Origin: Planctomycetota bacterium
GTDB lineage: Bacteria > Planctomycetota > Planctomycetia > Gemmatales > HRBIN36
Length of the DNA stretch: 64,000 bases
Reading direction: 5' to 3'
Assembly: GCA_014584395.1 (NCBI GenBank)
Contig: JACTMY010000010.1
Location: 248,001-312,000, forward strand
The notes under the pieces were generated by a model. It saw nothing but the letters and a program-made list of their open reading frames with translations. It did no database searches and was not told where the DNA came from. Positions 1-10,833 of this stretch are shown piece after piece; the first letter of the stretch is position 1; each line of letters opens with the position of its first letter. Both the position numbers and the translations under genes were made by a program.

Positions 1-1
1 C

Positions 2-565
2 ATTATTCCGCGGATGATTCAAACGAATAAGCTCTATGTCCACCGGTTCCGCGATCGCAACGAGAAATCCATGCCTTATTGGCGTGATGTGGGAACGCTG
101 GATGCATATTATCAAGCCAACATGGATTTGATCGAGATCGATCCGCAATTGAATCTTTACGACAACAGTTGGCCGATTCGGACGCATCAACCGCCCTTGC
201 CGCCTCCCAAGTTCGTGCATGGCGAGGAGGGGTTGGGGCCGCAATTTCGGCGGGGAGAAGCCATCGACAGCATGGTCTGCCAAGGCTGCATCGTCAGCGG
301 CGGGCACGTGCGTAAAAGCATTCTCTCCCCCAATGTGCGGGTCAACAGCTATGCCCTGGTGGAAAATTCCATCCTGTTTGAAGGCGTGGACGTTGGGCGC
401 CATTGCCGCATTCGCAAGGCCATCATTGACAAGGACGTGCGTATTCCCCCGGGGGTGAGCATCGGTTATGATTTGGAGTTGGAGCGCAAGCGCGGCTTTC
501 CAGTAACTGATCAGGGCGTGGTGATCATTCCCAAGGGAGAAATCACGGAAGCCTTCCACGATTAA
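2..565 (+). CDS. glgC: Glucose-1-phosphate adenylyltransferase, C-terminal part (partial)
   Basis: The 5' end lies outside the window; the frame is open from base 2. The visible 187 residues match the C-terminal part of ADP-glucose pyrophosphorylase, which makes ADP-glucose from ATP and glucose-1-phosphate for glycogen synthesis. The YWRDVGT motif followed by AYYQANMDL is the family's characteristic junction between the catalytic domain and the left-handed beta-helix domain. After it come hexapeptide-like repeats (SGGHVRKSILSPNVRVN, then ENSILFEGVDVGRHC) typical of the allosteric beta-helix. The end matches the family's usual length. No glycogen gene follows, so an operon cannot be judged. 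Confidence 0.93.
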   Translation: MIPRMIQTNKLYVHRFRDRNEKSMPYWRDVGTLDAYYQANMDLIEIDPQLNLYDNSWPIRTHQPPLPPPKFVHGEEGLGPQFRRGEAIDSMVCQGCIVSGGHVRKSILSPNVRVNSYALVENSILFEGVDVGRHCRIRKAIIDKDVRIPPGVSIGYDLELERKRGFPVTDQGVVIIPKGEITEAFHD

Positions 566-626
566 GTATCCATGCCTGCTAAATCGGCTTTTTGAGCAAA
601 TGCTTTGACCCTTGCTTCATGGCGAT

Positions 627-1322
627 ATGCATATGGTCCAGCCGCTTTCTGAACCCGCTGCCTCGACTTCCCCTCCCCCTCCCGTACAACCTCCCCCCAT
701 CCGGTGGTGGTTCTGGACGCTGGTTTTTCTGTTGGTCATCACTTGCGCCGCCATCGTGACCATGATCGTTTGGCATCAATCTCGACTCGCCCTGACGCGC
801 GATCGTTTGGACGCTGCTCGGCTGCGCTGGCTGGAAAACCGGCCCGAGCGGTATCAGCTCGAGATTCAGGTCGCCGGTGCGACGACGGGCCATTATGAGT
901 TGATCGTCGATGGCAAAGAGGTCGTCGCGTTCAAAATGAACGGCCAGCCCGCCGACTTGGCCAAGGGACGCTTTTGGACCGTGGATAATTTCCTTGAGGA
1001 AATTCTGCTGCGCGAGTGGGAAGCCATGCGGCAACCCCAGCCCACGTGCTTTGCCCAGGTGGAATTCGATGAGCATTATGGTTATCCCAGAAACTACATC
1101 CGAACGGCCCAGTCTCGTTCCACCAAGACCCTCATTGAGATGAAGCCTCTCCCGAAGAACACCCTGCAACCACCAACAAGCGCCCCCGCCCATAAAGGCA
1201 TGCGGTTAAACACGCACCGAACTTCCGGTTTTCGGATTGCAGCCCATGGAAGATCGGACGAAACGGCAAAAAGCACAAACTATCCCCAAACCGATTACCT
1301 GGCATCATCTTTGCACATGTAA
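627..1322 (+). CDS. DUF6174-like single-pass membrane protein
   Basis: About 231 residues from the ATG at 627; ATG 633 and TTG 612 are in-frame alternatives and none has a clear ribosome site. A proline-rich N-terminus is followed by one membrane segment (roughly residues 25-48). The outer domain has RYQLEIQVAG, then ELIVDGKEVV, and ends in a DEHYGYPR motif. This order resembles the DUF6174 family of exported proteins, whose function is unknown. The last 60 or so residues after the domain are basic and look non-conserved, so the original stop may have been lost. It stands between glgC and a ketosynthase with no sign of co-transcription. Confidence 0.6.
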   Translation: MHMVQPLSEPAASTSPPPPVQPPPIRWWFWTLVFLLVITCAAIVTMIVWHQSRLALTRDRLDAARLRWLENRPERYQLEIQVAGATTGHYELIVDGKEVVAFKMNGQPADLAKGRFWTVDNFLEEILLREWEAMRQPQPTCFAQVEFDEHYGYPRNYIRTAQSRSTKTLIEMKPLPKNTLQPPTSAPAHKGMRLNTHRTSGFRIAAHGRSDETAKSTNYPQTDYLASSLHM

Positions 1323-1516
1323 GCCTCGATGATGGCTTGCAATCGTCGATTAGTCCGCTAAATTGAAATAATTGCCGTTTGCAGCCGAAATGGGACTGTC
1401 GCCCAGAACAGATAGGAAGGATAACATCAAGCGATCCGTCCATCCTCCGATGGGGTTCGCCGCGTGCTTCGGGGACATTGCTCGGACTTAGACCGAGCCA
1501 TGTGAGTAGAACATCT

Positions 1517-2803
1517 ATGCGCCGCGTCGTCGTGTCAGGATTGGGGATCGTGTCTCCCAACGGGATTGGCCGGGAAGCTTTTTGGCATGCCTGTTGTGAA
1601 GGCAAAAGCGGGGTCAGTCAAATTAGCACGTTCGATAGCAGCCGCCATCCGGTGCAGATTGCCGGTGAGATCAAATCCGTGGACATCGAACCATATCTGG
1701 TGTCCGGGCTGCGGAAAAGCGTAAAAATCATGAATCGGGCAGCACGATTCGCCTTGGTCTCCGCGGGCCAAGCCCTGGCTGACTCGGGATTGGATTTGGA
1801 TCGGCTGAATCCCGAGCGCGTTGGCGTGGCCATGGGCACGGGGGTCATCCCGTACGATCTCCCCGAAATCACTCCCGCCCTGGTCCGATCCGCCGATGAA
1901 GTCGGCCAGCTTAACAGCGCGATCCTCGGCGAGCAGGGGCAACAATCCATTCAACCACAATGGATCTTGCGGCAACTGCCCAACATGATCGCCGCTTACA
2001 TCTCCATCTTGGCCAACGCCCAGGGCCCCAACACAACGATCGTGACCGCCTGTTCCGCCGCCACGCAAGCGATTGGCGAAGCCTTCCGGCTGATTCGCCG
2101 AGGCGATGCCGACGTCATGCTCGCCGGCGGCGCTGACAGCCGCATCGATCCCCTCATGTTGCTGGCTTACACGGCGCTGGGAGCGCTCAGCCGATCGCAT
2201 CGTCCCCCCTCGGCCGTGTCGCGTCCTTTCGACGGCGGCCGCGACGGCTTTGTGCTGGGCGAAGGAGCAGGCATTCTTGTTCTTGAGGAAGCGGAACATG
2301 CTCGGCGGCGCGGCGCAACCATTTATGCCGAGGTGACGGGATTCGGCAGTTCCTTCGACGCCCAGGGAATCACCAAGCCCGACCCGGACGGCAAGGGCGC
2401 CGCCCGCGCGATGAGTTGGGCCTTGGACGAAGCCCAGATCGATGCCAGCGAAGTGGATTACATTGCCGCCCATGGCACCTCTACCCGGCTCAATGACGCC
2501 ATGGAAACCGCCGCGGTCAAGCGGGTCTTCGGCGAAAAAGCTCACAAGCTGCCGCTCAGTTCGATCAAATCAATGATCGGCCACCTCATCGGCGCTGCCG
2601 GGGCCGTCAGCGCCGTGGCCATGGCTTTGACCTTGCGCGATGGCGTGCTGCCGCCGACCATCAATTACGAACAACCCGATCCCCAATGCGACTTGGATTA
2701 TGTCCCCAACCAGGCCAGGGAAGTGCGGGTGAAAACCGCTTTGGCCAATAGCTTCGGCTTCGGCGGTCAAAATGCCGCCCTGGTGATGCGAAGCTGGAAC
2801 TGA
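1517..2803 (+). CDS. fabF: Beta-ketoacyl-ACP synthase, FabF (KAS II) type
   Basis: 428 residues from the ATG at 1517, which places the family's MRRVVVSGLG start at the N-terminus; the frame is open further upstream but without homology. The enzyme condenses malonyl-ACP with acyl-ACP in fatty acid elongation. The nucleophile sits in TACSAAT (Cys179), and the two catalytic histidines lie in AAHGTSTRLND and in IGHLIGAAGA, so the Cys-His-His triad is intact. The GFGGQNAAL C-terminal motif is also present. Length is normal for KAS II. It stands alone, without acpP or fabG next to it, so a role in a secondary lipid or polyketide pathway is also possible. Confidence 0.92.
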   Translation: MRRVVVSGLGIVSPNGIGREAFWHACCEGKSGVSQISTFDSSRHPVQIAGEIKSVDIEPYLVSGLRKSVKIMNRAARFALVSAGQALADSGLDLDRLNPERVGVAMGTGVIPYDLPEITPALVRSADEVGQLNSAILGEQGQQSIQPQWILRQLPNMIAAYISILANAQGPNTTIVTACSAATQAIGEAFRLIRRGDADVMLAGGADSRIDPLMLLAYTALGALSRSHRPPSAVSRPFDGGRDGFVLGEGAGILVLEEAEHARRRGATIYAEVTGFGSSFDAQGITKPDPDGKGAARAMSWALDEAQIDASEVDYIAAHGTSTRLNDAMETAAVKRVFGEKAHKLPLSSIKSMIGHLIGAAGAVSAVAMALTLRDGVLPPTINYEQPDPQCDLDYVPNQAREVRVKTALANSFGFGGQNAALVMRSWN

Positions 2804-2957
2804 GCCGTTTTTCAACGTTGCCTTGACGACCCACCTGGATCGCCGGTCGTCCCGGCTTTATAATTCCCGGCTACATTTTCATTCGACTTTGCCCTACAAT
2901 CACGTCGCCATCCCTTGATGCGCATGGCATCCTCTTTTTCTTGAAAGGCGGCTTCAT

Positions 2958-3413
2958 ATGCTCGGCCAATTGGCTTCCGTGGCGGTTCTCGCGGCGTTGG
3001 TTTTAGTGAATCCTCTTCGAGCGGACGAGGTCGCCGATGAAAAGAAAAAAATGGAGGGCACCTGGGAGGTGATCGACGTGTGGGCCAATGGCGCTCAGAT
3101 TGCGGAGGAAGAAGTCAAGGAGCGATCCATGACCATCGAAATGAAGGGGGATACCTGGACCATTCGTGCGGCCAATCGAGGCGAACCCCGAGAAGCGAAA
3201 GTTTCCCTCCTGCCGAAAGAAAAGCCGATGGGCATCGACATGACGCTCAAGGGATCCGACGGCAAGGAGAACAAAGCCTTGGCCATCTATGAGTGGAAAA
3301 AGGATGGCACCCTGCGACTGTGCGTGCCAGATCGGGGCGACATGAAAGAACGCCCCAAGGACTTTACGAGCGAGAATGGCCACGTCATCATGACCCTCAA
3401 GAAGAAATCTTAA
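2958..3413 (+). CDS. TIGR03067-domain secreted protein
   Basis: 151 residues with a signal peptide (about residues 1-22, ending near RADEV). The mature part begins KKKMEGTWEVIDVWANG and continues with beta-strand-like segments to LRLCVPD and MTLKKK. This matches the lipocalin-like TIGR03067 domain, which is greatly expanded in planctomycetes and has no known function. A ribosome site (GAAAGG) lies about 12 bases before the ATG. It is probably a single-gene unit: a TATAAT lies at 2859-2864, but no good -35 is placed 17 bases upstream. Confidence 0.8.
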   Translation: MLGQLASVAVLAALVLVNPLRADEVADEKKKMEGTWEVIDVWANGAQIAEEEVKERSMTIEMKGDTWTIRAANRGEPREAKVSLLPKEKPMGIDMTLKGSDGKENKALAIYEWKKDGTLRLCVPDRGDMKERPKDFTSENGHVIMTLKKKS

Positions 3414-3632
3414 CCAGCACAAGCCTGTTGACGATCGGCGGGCGAGATCAAGCCCGCCGATTTTATTTTCAGGGATCGAACTTCCAAACGGTTTATCTCA
3501 AACCAGCCACTGGCATCTTGGTTCATCGCCTAGTATGCTGGCAAGGAATTGGACGCGATCGCAGTCCAAAAGAGAAGCAGGATCCATTCGCTTTTGGCGG
3601 CGTTCCCTTGCCCCAAGCAAACAAAGGCGCAA

Positions 3633-4631
3633 ATGATGTCGACCGAACCACTCGCCCAGCGCGCGGAGCAATTTCGCGAGGAATATCGCAAGATCAAGGA
3701 GGAAATCGGCAAGGTCATCGTCGGGCAGCATGAGATCGTTGATGGCGTATTGACGTGCCTTTTCGTCGGCGGCCACGCTCTGCTCGAAGGCGTGCCGGGG
3801 TTGGGGAAAACGCTGCTCGTCCGAACCTTGAGCCAGGCCTTGGATTTGCATTTCTCCCGCATCCAATTCACGCCTGACTTGATGCCGTCCGACATCATCG
3901 GCACTAACGTCGTCATGGAGTCGGATCGAGGGCGGGTGTTTCAGTTTCAGCCCGGACCTCTCTTCGCTCAAATCGTTCTGGCAGATGAGATCAACCGGGC
4001 CACGCCGAAAACGCAGTCCGCACTCCTGGAAGCCATGCAGGAACAGAGTGTAACTGTTGGCGGCACCGTCCACCGTCTAGAGAAGCCCTTCTTCGTGATG
4101 GCCACGCAGAATCCCATTGAGCAGGAAGGGACCTATCCCCTGCCCGAAGCCCAATTGGATCGGTTTCTCTTCAAATTAGTCGTACCTTTTTCCACGAAGG
4201 AGGAAATTTCCACGATTCTCGATCGGACCACCCGGGGAGAGAATCCCACCGCCGCGAAAGTGATGGATGGGCAAGCCATTCGGCAATGGCAAACACTGGT
4301 TCGCGAAGTGCTGGTGGCCCCTGCGGTGCAGGATTACGCCATCCGCTTGATCTTGGCCACGCATCCGGTGGGGGATTATTCCGCTCCCGCCGCGAAGCAG
4401 TATATACGCTGCGGCGCCAGCCCCCGCGGCGCACAGACGCTCATCCTCGCTGCCAAAGTGCGCGCCCTTTTGGAAGGGCGCTACAACGTCAGCTTCTCCG
4501 ACCTTCAGCGCGTCTATTTCCCTGCATTGCGCCACCGCGTTTTGCTCAATTTTGAAGCCCAGGCCGAGGGCATTGACTCCGACCGCATTTTGCAGCAGGT
4601 CCAACAGCATGTCCCTGAAAAGGAAGGATGA
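3633..4631 (+). CDS. MoxR-family AAA+ ATPase
   Basis: 332 residues from the ATG at 3633 (a second ATG follows at once); a TTG at 3549 would add 28 unlikely residues. MoxR ATPases act as chaperones that mature or insert cofactors into partner proteins, often von Willebrand-type (DUF58/VWA) proteins. The Walker A motif GVPGLGKT is at residues 53-60. Walker B is ADEINRATPKTQSALLEAMQE, and sensor 1 is MATQNPIEQEGTYPLPEAQLDRF, which is diagnostic. The usual DUF58 partner is not adjacent; a DUF58 gene occurs 55 kb away at 58558. The next gene (GNAT) starts 64 bases downstream. Confidence 0.93.
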   Translation: MMSTEPLAQRAEQFREEYRKIKEEIGKVIVGQHEIVDGVLTCLFVGGHALLEGVPGLGKTLLVRTLSQALDLHFSRIQFTPDLMPSDIIGTNVVMESDRGRVFQFQPGPLFAQIVLADEINRATPKTQSALLEAMQEQSVTVGGTVHRLEKPFFVMATQNPIEQEGTYPLPEAQLDRFLFKLVVPFSTKEEISTILDRTTRGENPTAAKVMDGQAIRQWQTLVREVLVAPAVQDYAIRLILATHPVGDYSAPAAKQYIRCGASPRGAQTLILAAKVRALLEGRYNVSFSDLQRVYFPALRHRVLLNFEAQAEGIDSDRILQQVQQHVPEKEG

Positions 4632-4695
4632 TGCTTCAAAGAAAGATTGGCCAAGAATCGTCAAGGCGCGTGCCAATAAGACAGGGAGGTTGGAA

Positions 4696-5181
4696 ATGAT
4701 CCGTCCCACAATGCCCGAGGACACGGCTCCATTGCTCCGTTTGAGTGAAGCCACGGGAATGTTCAAGCCGGTAGAGATCGTGGCTCTACGCGAAGTGCTG
4801 GATGACTATCATGCCGCGAACCATGCCGCGGGTCATCAAAGCTTTACCCTGGAACAGGACGGACACATCATCGGCTTCGTTTATTTCGCTCCTGCCGCCA
4901 TGACCGACCGCACCTGGTATCTTTACTGGATCGCCATCGCATCTGACCGGCAAGGCAAGGGCCATGGATCGCGGCTCCTGCAATGGGCTGAAGACATCAT
5001 CCGTCAACACGCCGGGCGACAGTTGCTCATCGAAACCGGTTCCGTCCCGCATTACGAACCGACGCGGCAGTTCTATTTGCGGCACGGCTACCAACAGGCC
5101 GCCGTGATTCCGGACTATTATGCCGACGGCGATAGCATGGTTGTGTTTCTTAAACGCATGGATGTTTCTGGCCCGTCATGA
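4696..5181 (+). CDS. GNAT-family N-acetyltransferase
   Basis: 161 residues. The start at 4696 follows a good ribosome site (GGGAGG) and gives the N-terminus MIRPTMPED, as is usual for GNAT enzymes that open with the first beta strand. The acetyl-CoA binding motif is in the IAIASDRQGKGHGSRLLQ segment (the R/Q-x-x-G-x-G/A loop). The fold continues through LLIETGSVPHYEPTRQFYLRHGY to DYYADGDSMVVFLKR. It transfers an acetyl group from acetyl-CoA to an amine; the substrate cannot be told. Its end lies 52 bases before the NADH dehydrogenase start, so the two may be co-transcribed. Confidence 0.85.
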   Translation: MIRPTMPEDTAPLLRLSEATGMFKPVEIVALREVLDDYHAANHAAGHQSFTLEQDGHIIGFVYFAPAAMTDRTWYLYWIAIASDRQGKGHGSRLLQWAEDIIRQHAGRQLLIETGSVPHYEPTRQFYLRHGYQQAAVIPDYYADGDSMVVFLKRMDVSGPS

Positions 5182-5233
5182 CAGGGCCATGCGGATAGCA
5201 GCCGATCAAACCACGGAAGGACAGGGGTCGATC

Positions 5234-6538
5234 ATGGTCAATGAGTCACGTCATCGCGTCGTGATCGTGGGTGGCGGTTTCGCGGGCTTGACCGCGGCCC
5301 AGGCGCTGAAGCGTAGTCCGGTGATGATCCATTTGCTTGATCGCCGTAATTTCCACCTCTTCCAACCTTTGCTCTATCAAGTCGCCACCGGAGGATTATC
5401 GCCGGCCAACATCGCAGCGCCGCTGCGGTCCATCGTGCGCCGGCAATCGAACGTCCTCACGCTGATGGAAGAAGTGATTGGTTTCGATGTCCCTCGCCAA
5501 AGCGTGCTCACGAGTCATGGCTCCTTGCCCTTTGACACATTAATCGTGGCCGCCGGGGTTCGGCATGCCTATTTCGGCCATCCGGAATGGGAAGTTCATG
5601 CTCCGGGGCTTAAATCGGTTGAGGATGCCACCGGCATGCGCCGACGCATCCTTCTGGCTTTTGAGCAAGCGGAGACCAGTCATGACGACGACGATCGGCA
5701 ATCCTGCTTGACTTTTGTCATTGTCGGCGGAGGGCCGACGGGGGTGGAACTGGCCGGGGCCATCGGTGAATTGGCGCATCACACCCTCAAGCGCGAGTTT
5801 CGCCAGATTCGTCCTGGTGCCGCGCGAATCATGCTATTCGAGGCTGCCGACCGTATTCTATCCACTTATCCCCCTGCCCTTTCCGAACGAGCCACAAGAA
5901 GCTTGCAGCGGTTGGGGGTCGAAGTGTATGTTCAAACCAAGGTAACGGACATCACTCGCGATTCGATTCAATTCCATCGTGATGGACAGCTCCATGTTCT
6001 GTCGACGCGCACGATCCTCTGGGCGGCAGGGGTACAGGCATCTCCCTTGGGGCAAGCCTTGGCCGAGGCCACTGGGGCCAAGCTAGACCGCGTCGGACGA
6101 GTCATGGTCCAACCGGATTTGAGTGTGCCAAACCATGCAAACATCTTCGTGCTTGGCGACCTCGCCCACTGCCCAGGGCCGGATGGCCAACCATTGCCGG
6201 GCGTGGCCCCTGTGGCGATGCAGCAAGGGAGCTATGTCGCACGCTTGCTGAATGCCCGCCTCAAGGGCGAATCAATCGGCCCATTCCACTATCACGACCG
6301 CGGCAGTATGGCCACCATCGGTCGCGGGGCCGCGATTGCCGACCTGGGCTGGATCAAGCTCAGCGGCTACCTCGCCTGGCTGGCCTGGTTGTTTATTCAC
6401 CTGATTTTTCTGGTCGGCTTTCACAATCGTATGTTGGTGATGTTCCAATGGGCTTGGTGCTACGTGACGCGCAATCGCTCCGCTCGACTGATTACGGATG
6501 TCCCCGCCGACGTTTCCTCGTCCAACCCCTCTGGCTGA
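5234..6538 (+). CDS. ndh: Type II NADH dehydrogenase (NAD(P)/FAD-dependent oxidoreductase)
   Basis: 434 residues from the ATG at 5234, chosen because it places the FAD-binding VVIVGGGFAGLTAA motif at the N-terminus. The enzyme passes electrons from NADH to quinone without pumping protons. A second Rossmann motif, FVIVGGGPTGVELAGAIGEL, binds NADH. The segment NHANIFVLGDLAHC is the second FAD-binding signature. The C-terminal hydrophobic stretch (LAWLAWLFIHLIFLVGF) followed by RNRSARLI is the membrane anchor typical of this family. The frame is open upstream of 5234 but that part overlaps the acetyltransferase gene. Confidence 0.93.
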   Translation: MVNESRHRVVIVGGGFAGLTAAQALKRSPVMIHLLDRRNFHLFQPLLYQVATGGLSPANIAAPLRSIVRRQSNVLTLMEEVIGFDVPRQSVLTSHGSLPFDTLIVAAGVRHAYFGHPEWEVHAPGLKSVEDATGMRRRILLAFEQAETSHDDDDRQSCLTFVIVGGGPTGVELAGAIGELAHHTLKREFRQIRPGAARIMLFEAADRILSTYPPALSERATRSLQRLGVEVYVQTKVTDITRDSIQFHRDGQLHVLSTRTILWAAGVQASPLGQALAEATGAKLDRVGRVMVQPDLSVPNHANIFVLGDLAHCPGPDGQPLPGVAPVAMQQGSYVARLLNARLKGESIGPFHYHDRGSMATIGRGAAIADLGWIKLSGYLAWLAWLFIHLIFLVGFHNRMLVMFQWAWCYVTRNRSARLITDVPADVSSSNPSG

Positions 6539-6780
6539 CGTTTCGAAGTTTATGGAGGGGATTGGTCCTGGAAACTCGAATAGGACCACGATGCAAGGTT
6601 CGATGAAAAGCAGTCTAAGTGTCGTGGTTTTTTTCGGTCAAAGGAACTCGATGGCGCGTGTTGATGATGAATGCAAGTTGAGTAGACAACGAACTTTCGC
6701 TAAATTCATTTCTTCCCTCAAGAACCGCCTTCCAACGACGTCCGAATCATGTCCGGACTTGGTTTTCAGCCTTTTCAAAT

Positions 6781-6803
6781 AAAAACACCGCCCATGGGCG
6801 GTG
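6781..6803 (-). terminator. Rho-independent terminator for the 6834-7070 gene
   Basis: A perfect palindrome at 6786-6803 (arms CACCGCCC and GGGCGGTG) is followed on the minus strand by a run of five T (6785-6781) and further T-rich sequence. It lies 31 bases after the stop of the small minus-strand gene. Confidence 0.8.
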
Positions 6804-6833
6804 AGGCTTAACCGATCCAACGACTCACGGCGA

Positions 6834-7070
6834 CTACCATTCGAAATTCGTTTGGTAACCCGTGTCATTCTTTAACTGCTCGATGGTCTTGGTCAGTTTC
6901 TCCTTACTGCGGGTCAAGTCCGCGGAAACCTTGTTGGTGTCCACTTCGAATTGCCATTGAGATTTGCCGTTGCTGTTGCGCACGCTGGAGATGCTGTACC
7001 AATCCATGAACCAGCCAACGACCACGAAGAACACCGCGCCGAGAAACGCCAAATAGAGCATATTTCGCAT
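6834..7070 (-). CDS. Small hypothetical membrane protein
   Basis: 78 residues. An N-terminal hydrophobic segment (residues 4-22, LYLAFLGAVFFVVVGWF) is followed by a short polar domain with a basic, lysine-rich amphipathic stretch (RSKEKLTKTIEQLKND). No family is recognised. Support for a real gene comes from the membrane segment and from a good terminator just downstream on the same strand. It is convergent with ndh and divergent from the PrkA operon. A single-pass inner-membrane protein with a small periplasmic tail is the simplest reading. Confidence 0.6.
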   Translation of the reverse strand: MRNMLYLAFLGAVFFVVVGWFMDWYSISSVRNSNGKSQWQFEVDTNKVSADLTRSKEKLTKTIEQLKNDTGYQTNFEW

Positions 7071-7541
7071 GGCATCCTGCTCCCAAACGTAAACGAAAAA
7101 GGTGAATCCTCTGTTGAAAGGACGAAACCCTTATACCAACTTGCGCCCAAGGGTCTAGCCCGGATGCGGCCGCTCCGGTGCCGGCCAGAGAAAAGCGCTC
7201 TTGACGAAAATCGCCACCGTGGCCAAGCTGGGGAGCCAAGATAAAGTTTGCTGTCACGAAAACCGCGACCTGTCGCCCTGGGCACGGTATAATAGGAAGG
7301 AGCAAGGAACGAGGCAACCTGGCCAATTGAGACAGTTCGCCCCTGTCAAGCACCAAGTCGCACGCATGGAGCCAGGAAAGCCAAGAAGCACTCCAAAGGG
7401 TCAGCCATTCGTTCCTGCCCTTGTAATCGAAAAACCCGTTGACAAGTGAATCGACGCGCGCTCCCCATGGGACGGACGGGATCGCTCCATCCCAATGTCG
7501 CCCAGCCAGCGGGGACCCACGCCTTTCCAGGGAGGAATTCC
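7071..7541 (+). promoter_or_regulatory. Upstream region of the prkA operon, with candidate -10 box
   Basis: 470 bases without a convincing gene. A perfect TATAAT lies at 7288-7293, but no good -35 box is seen 16-18 bases before it. If used, it would give an untranslated leader of about 240 bases ending at the strong ribosome site GGAGGAATTCC just before the prkA ATG. Nothing else was recognised in this stretch. Confidence 0.35.
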
Positions 7542-9587
<2,046 letters not shown>

Positions 9588-9683
9588 TGCCCAGCGGCGC
9601 GCCGCGGCTTGCCCCGGCGCGATCCGCACTTTTCCAAGGAAACGCCCAAAGGTCCGGGGTCTATCAGGGGAGAGACAGGGAAC

Positions 9684-10787
9684 GTGGGGCAGAAAATCGA
9701 ACGCGATTATCAACGCTTTCGCAAGATCGTTCGGGGCAAGGTCAAATCCAACCTGAACAAATACATCACGCGCGGCGAATTGATCGGCAAGAAGGGTAAC
9801 GACCTGGTCAGCATCCCCTTGCCGCAGATCGAATTGCCTCAGTTTCGCTATGGCAGCAAGGGTTCGGGCGGGGTCGGTCAAGGCCCCGCTAAGCCGGGTC
9901 AGCCCCTGACCCAACCCCAAGACGATGGCGACGGCAACCAGGCCGGGGATTCGCCCGGAGGACACATCCTCGAAGTCGATTTGACCATCGAAGAACTGGC
10001 GGACATCCTTGGGGACGAATTGGCTCTGCCGCGCATTGAACCCAAGGGCAAAAAGAACATCGTCACCTCGCGGGACAAGTATTCAAGCATCCGCCGCGCG
10101 GGGCCGGAGTCGCTCCGCCATTTCAAGCGCACCTTCAAGAAGGCCTTGCGGCGGCAAATCGCGTCGGGCACCTATCAGCCCGAGGATCCCATCGTCATCC
10201 CGATCCGCGAGGACAAGCAATATCGCAGTTGGAAGGAAGTGCCCCTGCCGCAGAGCGTGGCCGTGATCGTCTACATGATGGACGTTTCCGGGAGCATGAC
10301 GGACCATCAGAAGGAAATCGTGCGGATTGAGGCGTTTTGGATCGACACCTGGATTCGCGCCCACTACAAGGGCGTGGAGCGGGTTTACATCATTCACGAC
10401 GCCGCCGCCCAGGAAGTGGACGAACACACCTTCTATCACACCCGCGAAAGCGGCGGCACCAAGATCAGCACCGCTTACGATCTGGCCCGGCAGATCATCG
10501 AGCAACGCTATCCCCCTCAGGATTGGAATGTCTATGCGTTTCACTTTTCCGATGGGGACAATTGGGGTGACGACGTGCCGCATTGCATGGAGCTGTTAAA
10601 GAACGAACTGCTCCCCAGGATCAACCTGTTCGGCTACGCCCAAGTCGAAAGCCCCTATGGCAGCGGTGAATTCCTGGAGCACATGAAGGAATTGGCCGAG
10701 GAAGCCGAGAACTTGATCTGCAGCCGCGTTCCGGATCGTGAAGCGATCGTGGAAAGCATCAAGGAGTTGCTGAGCACCGGACGCTAA
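9684..10787 (+). CDS. yeaH: YeaH/YhbH-family protein (DUF444, VWA-like)
   Basis: 367 residues from a GTG at 9684, preceded by AGAGACAGGG. The frame is open back to 9609 but the family begins near KIERDYQRFRKIVRGKV. DUF444 proteins carry a von Willebrand A-like fold; the metal-site motif DVSGSM is clear, in the segment MMDVSGSMTDHQKE. Later conserved parts are YIIHDAAAQEVDE, GGTKISTAY and HFSDGDNWGDD. It works with PrkA and SpoVR in stress adaptation; the biochemical role is unsettled. The gene lies 96 bases after prkA and 46 before spoVR. Confidence 0.93.
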   Translation: MGQKIERDYQRFRKIVRGKVKSNLNKYITRGELIGKKGNDLVSIPLPQIELPQFRYGSKGSGGVGQGPAKPGQPLTQPQDDGDGNQAGDSPGGHILEVDLTIEELADILGDELALPRIEPKGKKNIVTSRDKYSSIRRAGPESLRHFKRTFKKALRRQIASGTYQPEDPIVIPIREDKQYRSWKEVPLPQSVAVIVYMMDVSGSMTDHQKEIVRIEAFWIDTWIRAHYKGVERVYIIHDAAAQEVDEHTFYHTRESGGTKISTAYDLARQIIEQRYPPQDWNVYAFHFSDGDNWGDDVPHCMELLKNELLPRINLFGYAQVESPYGSGEFLEHMKELAEEAENLICSRVPDREAIVESIKELLSTGR

Positions 10788-10833
10788 GCTTGCCGTTCTA
10801 GCAACTCCTATAATAAGCCGGGACGGTGACACC

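Noticed and set aside
10809-10814. TATAAT just before spoVR as a promoter
   Set aside because: No -35 box at a suitable distance, and the leader would be very short; probably chance within an operon.
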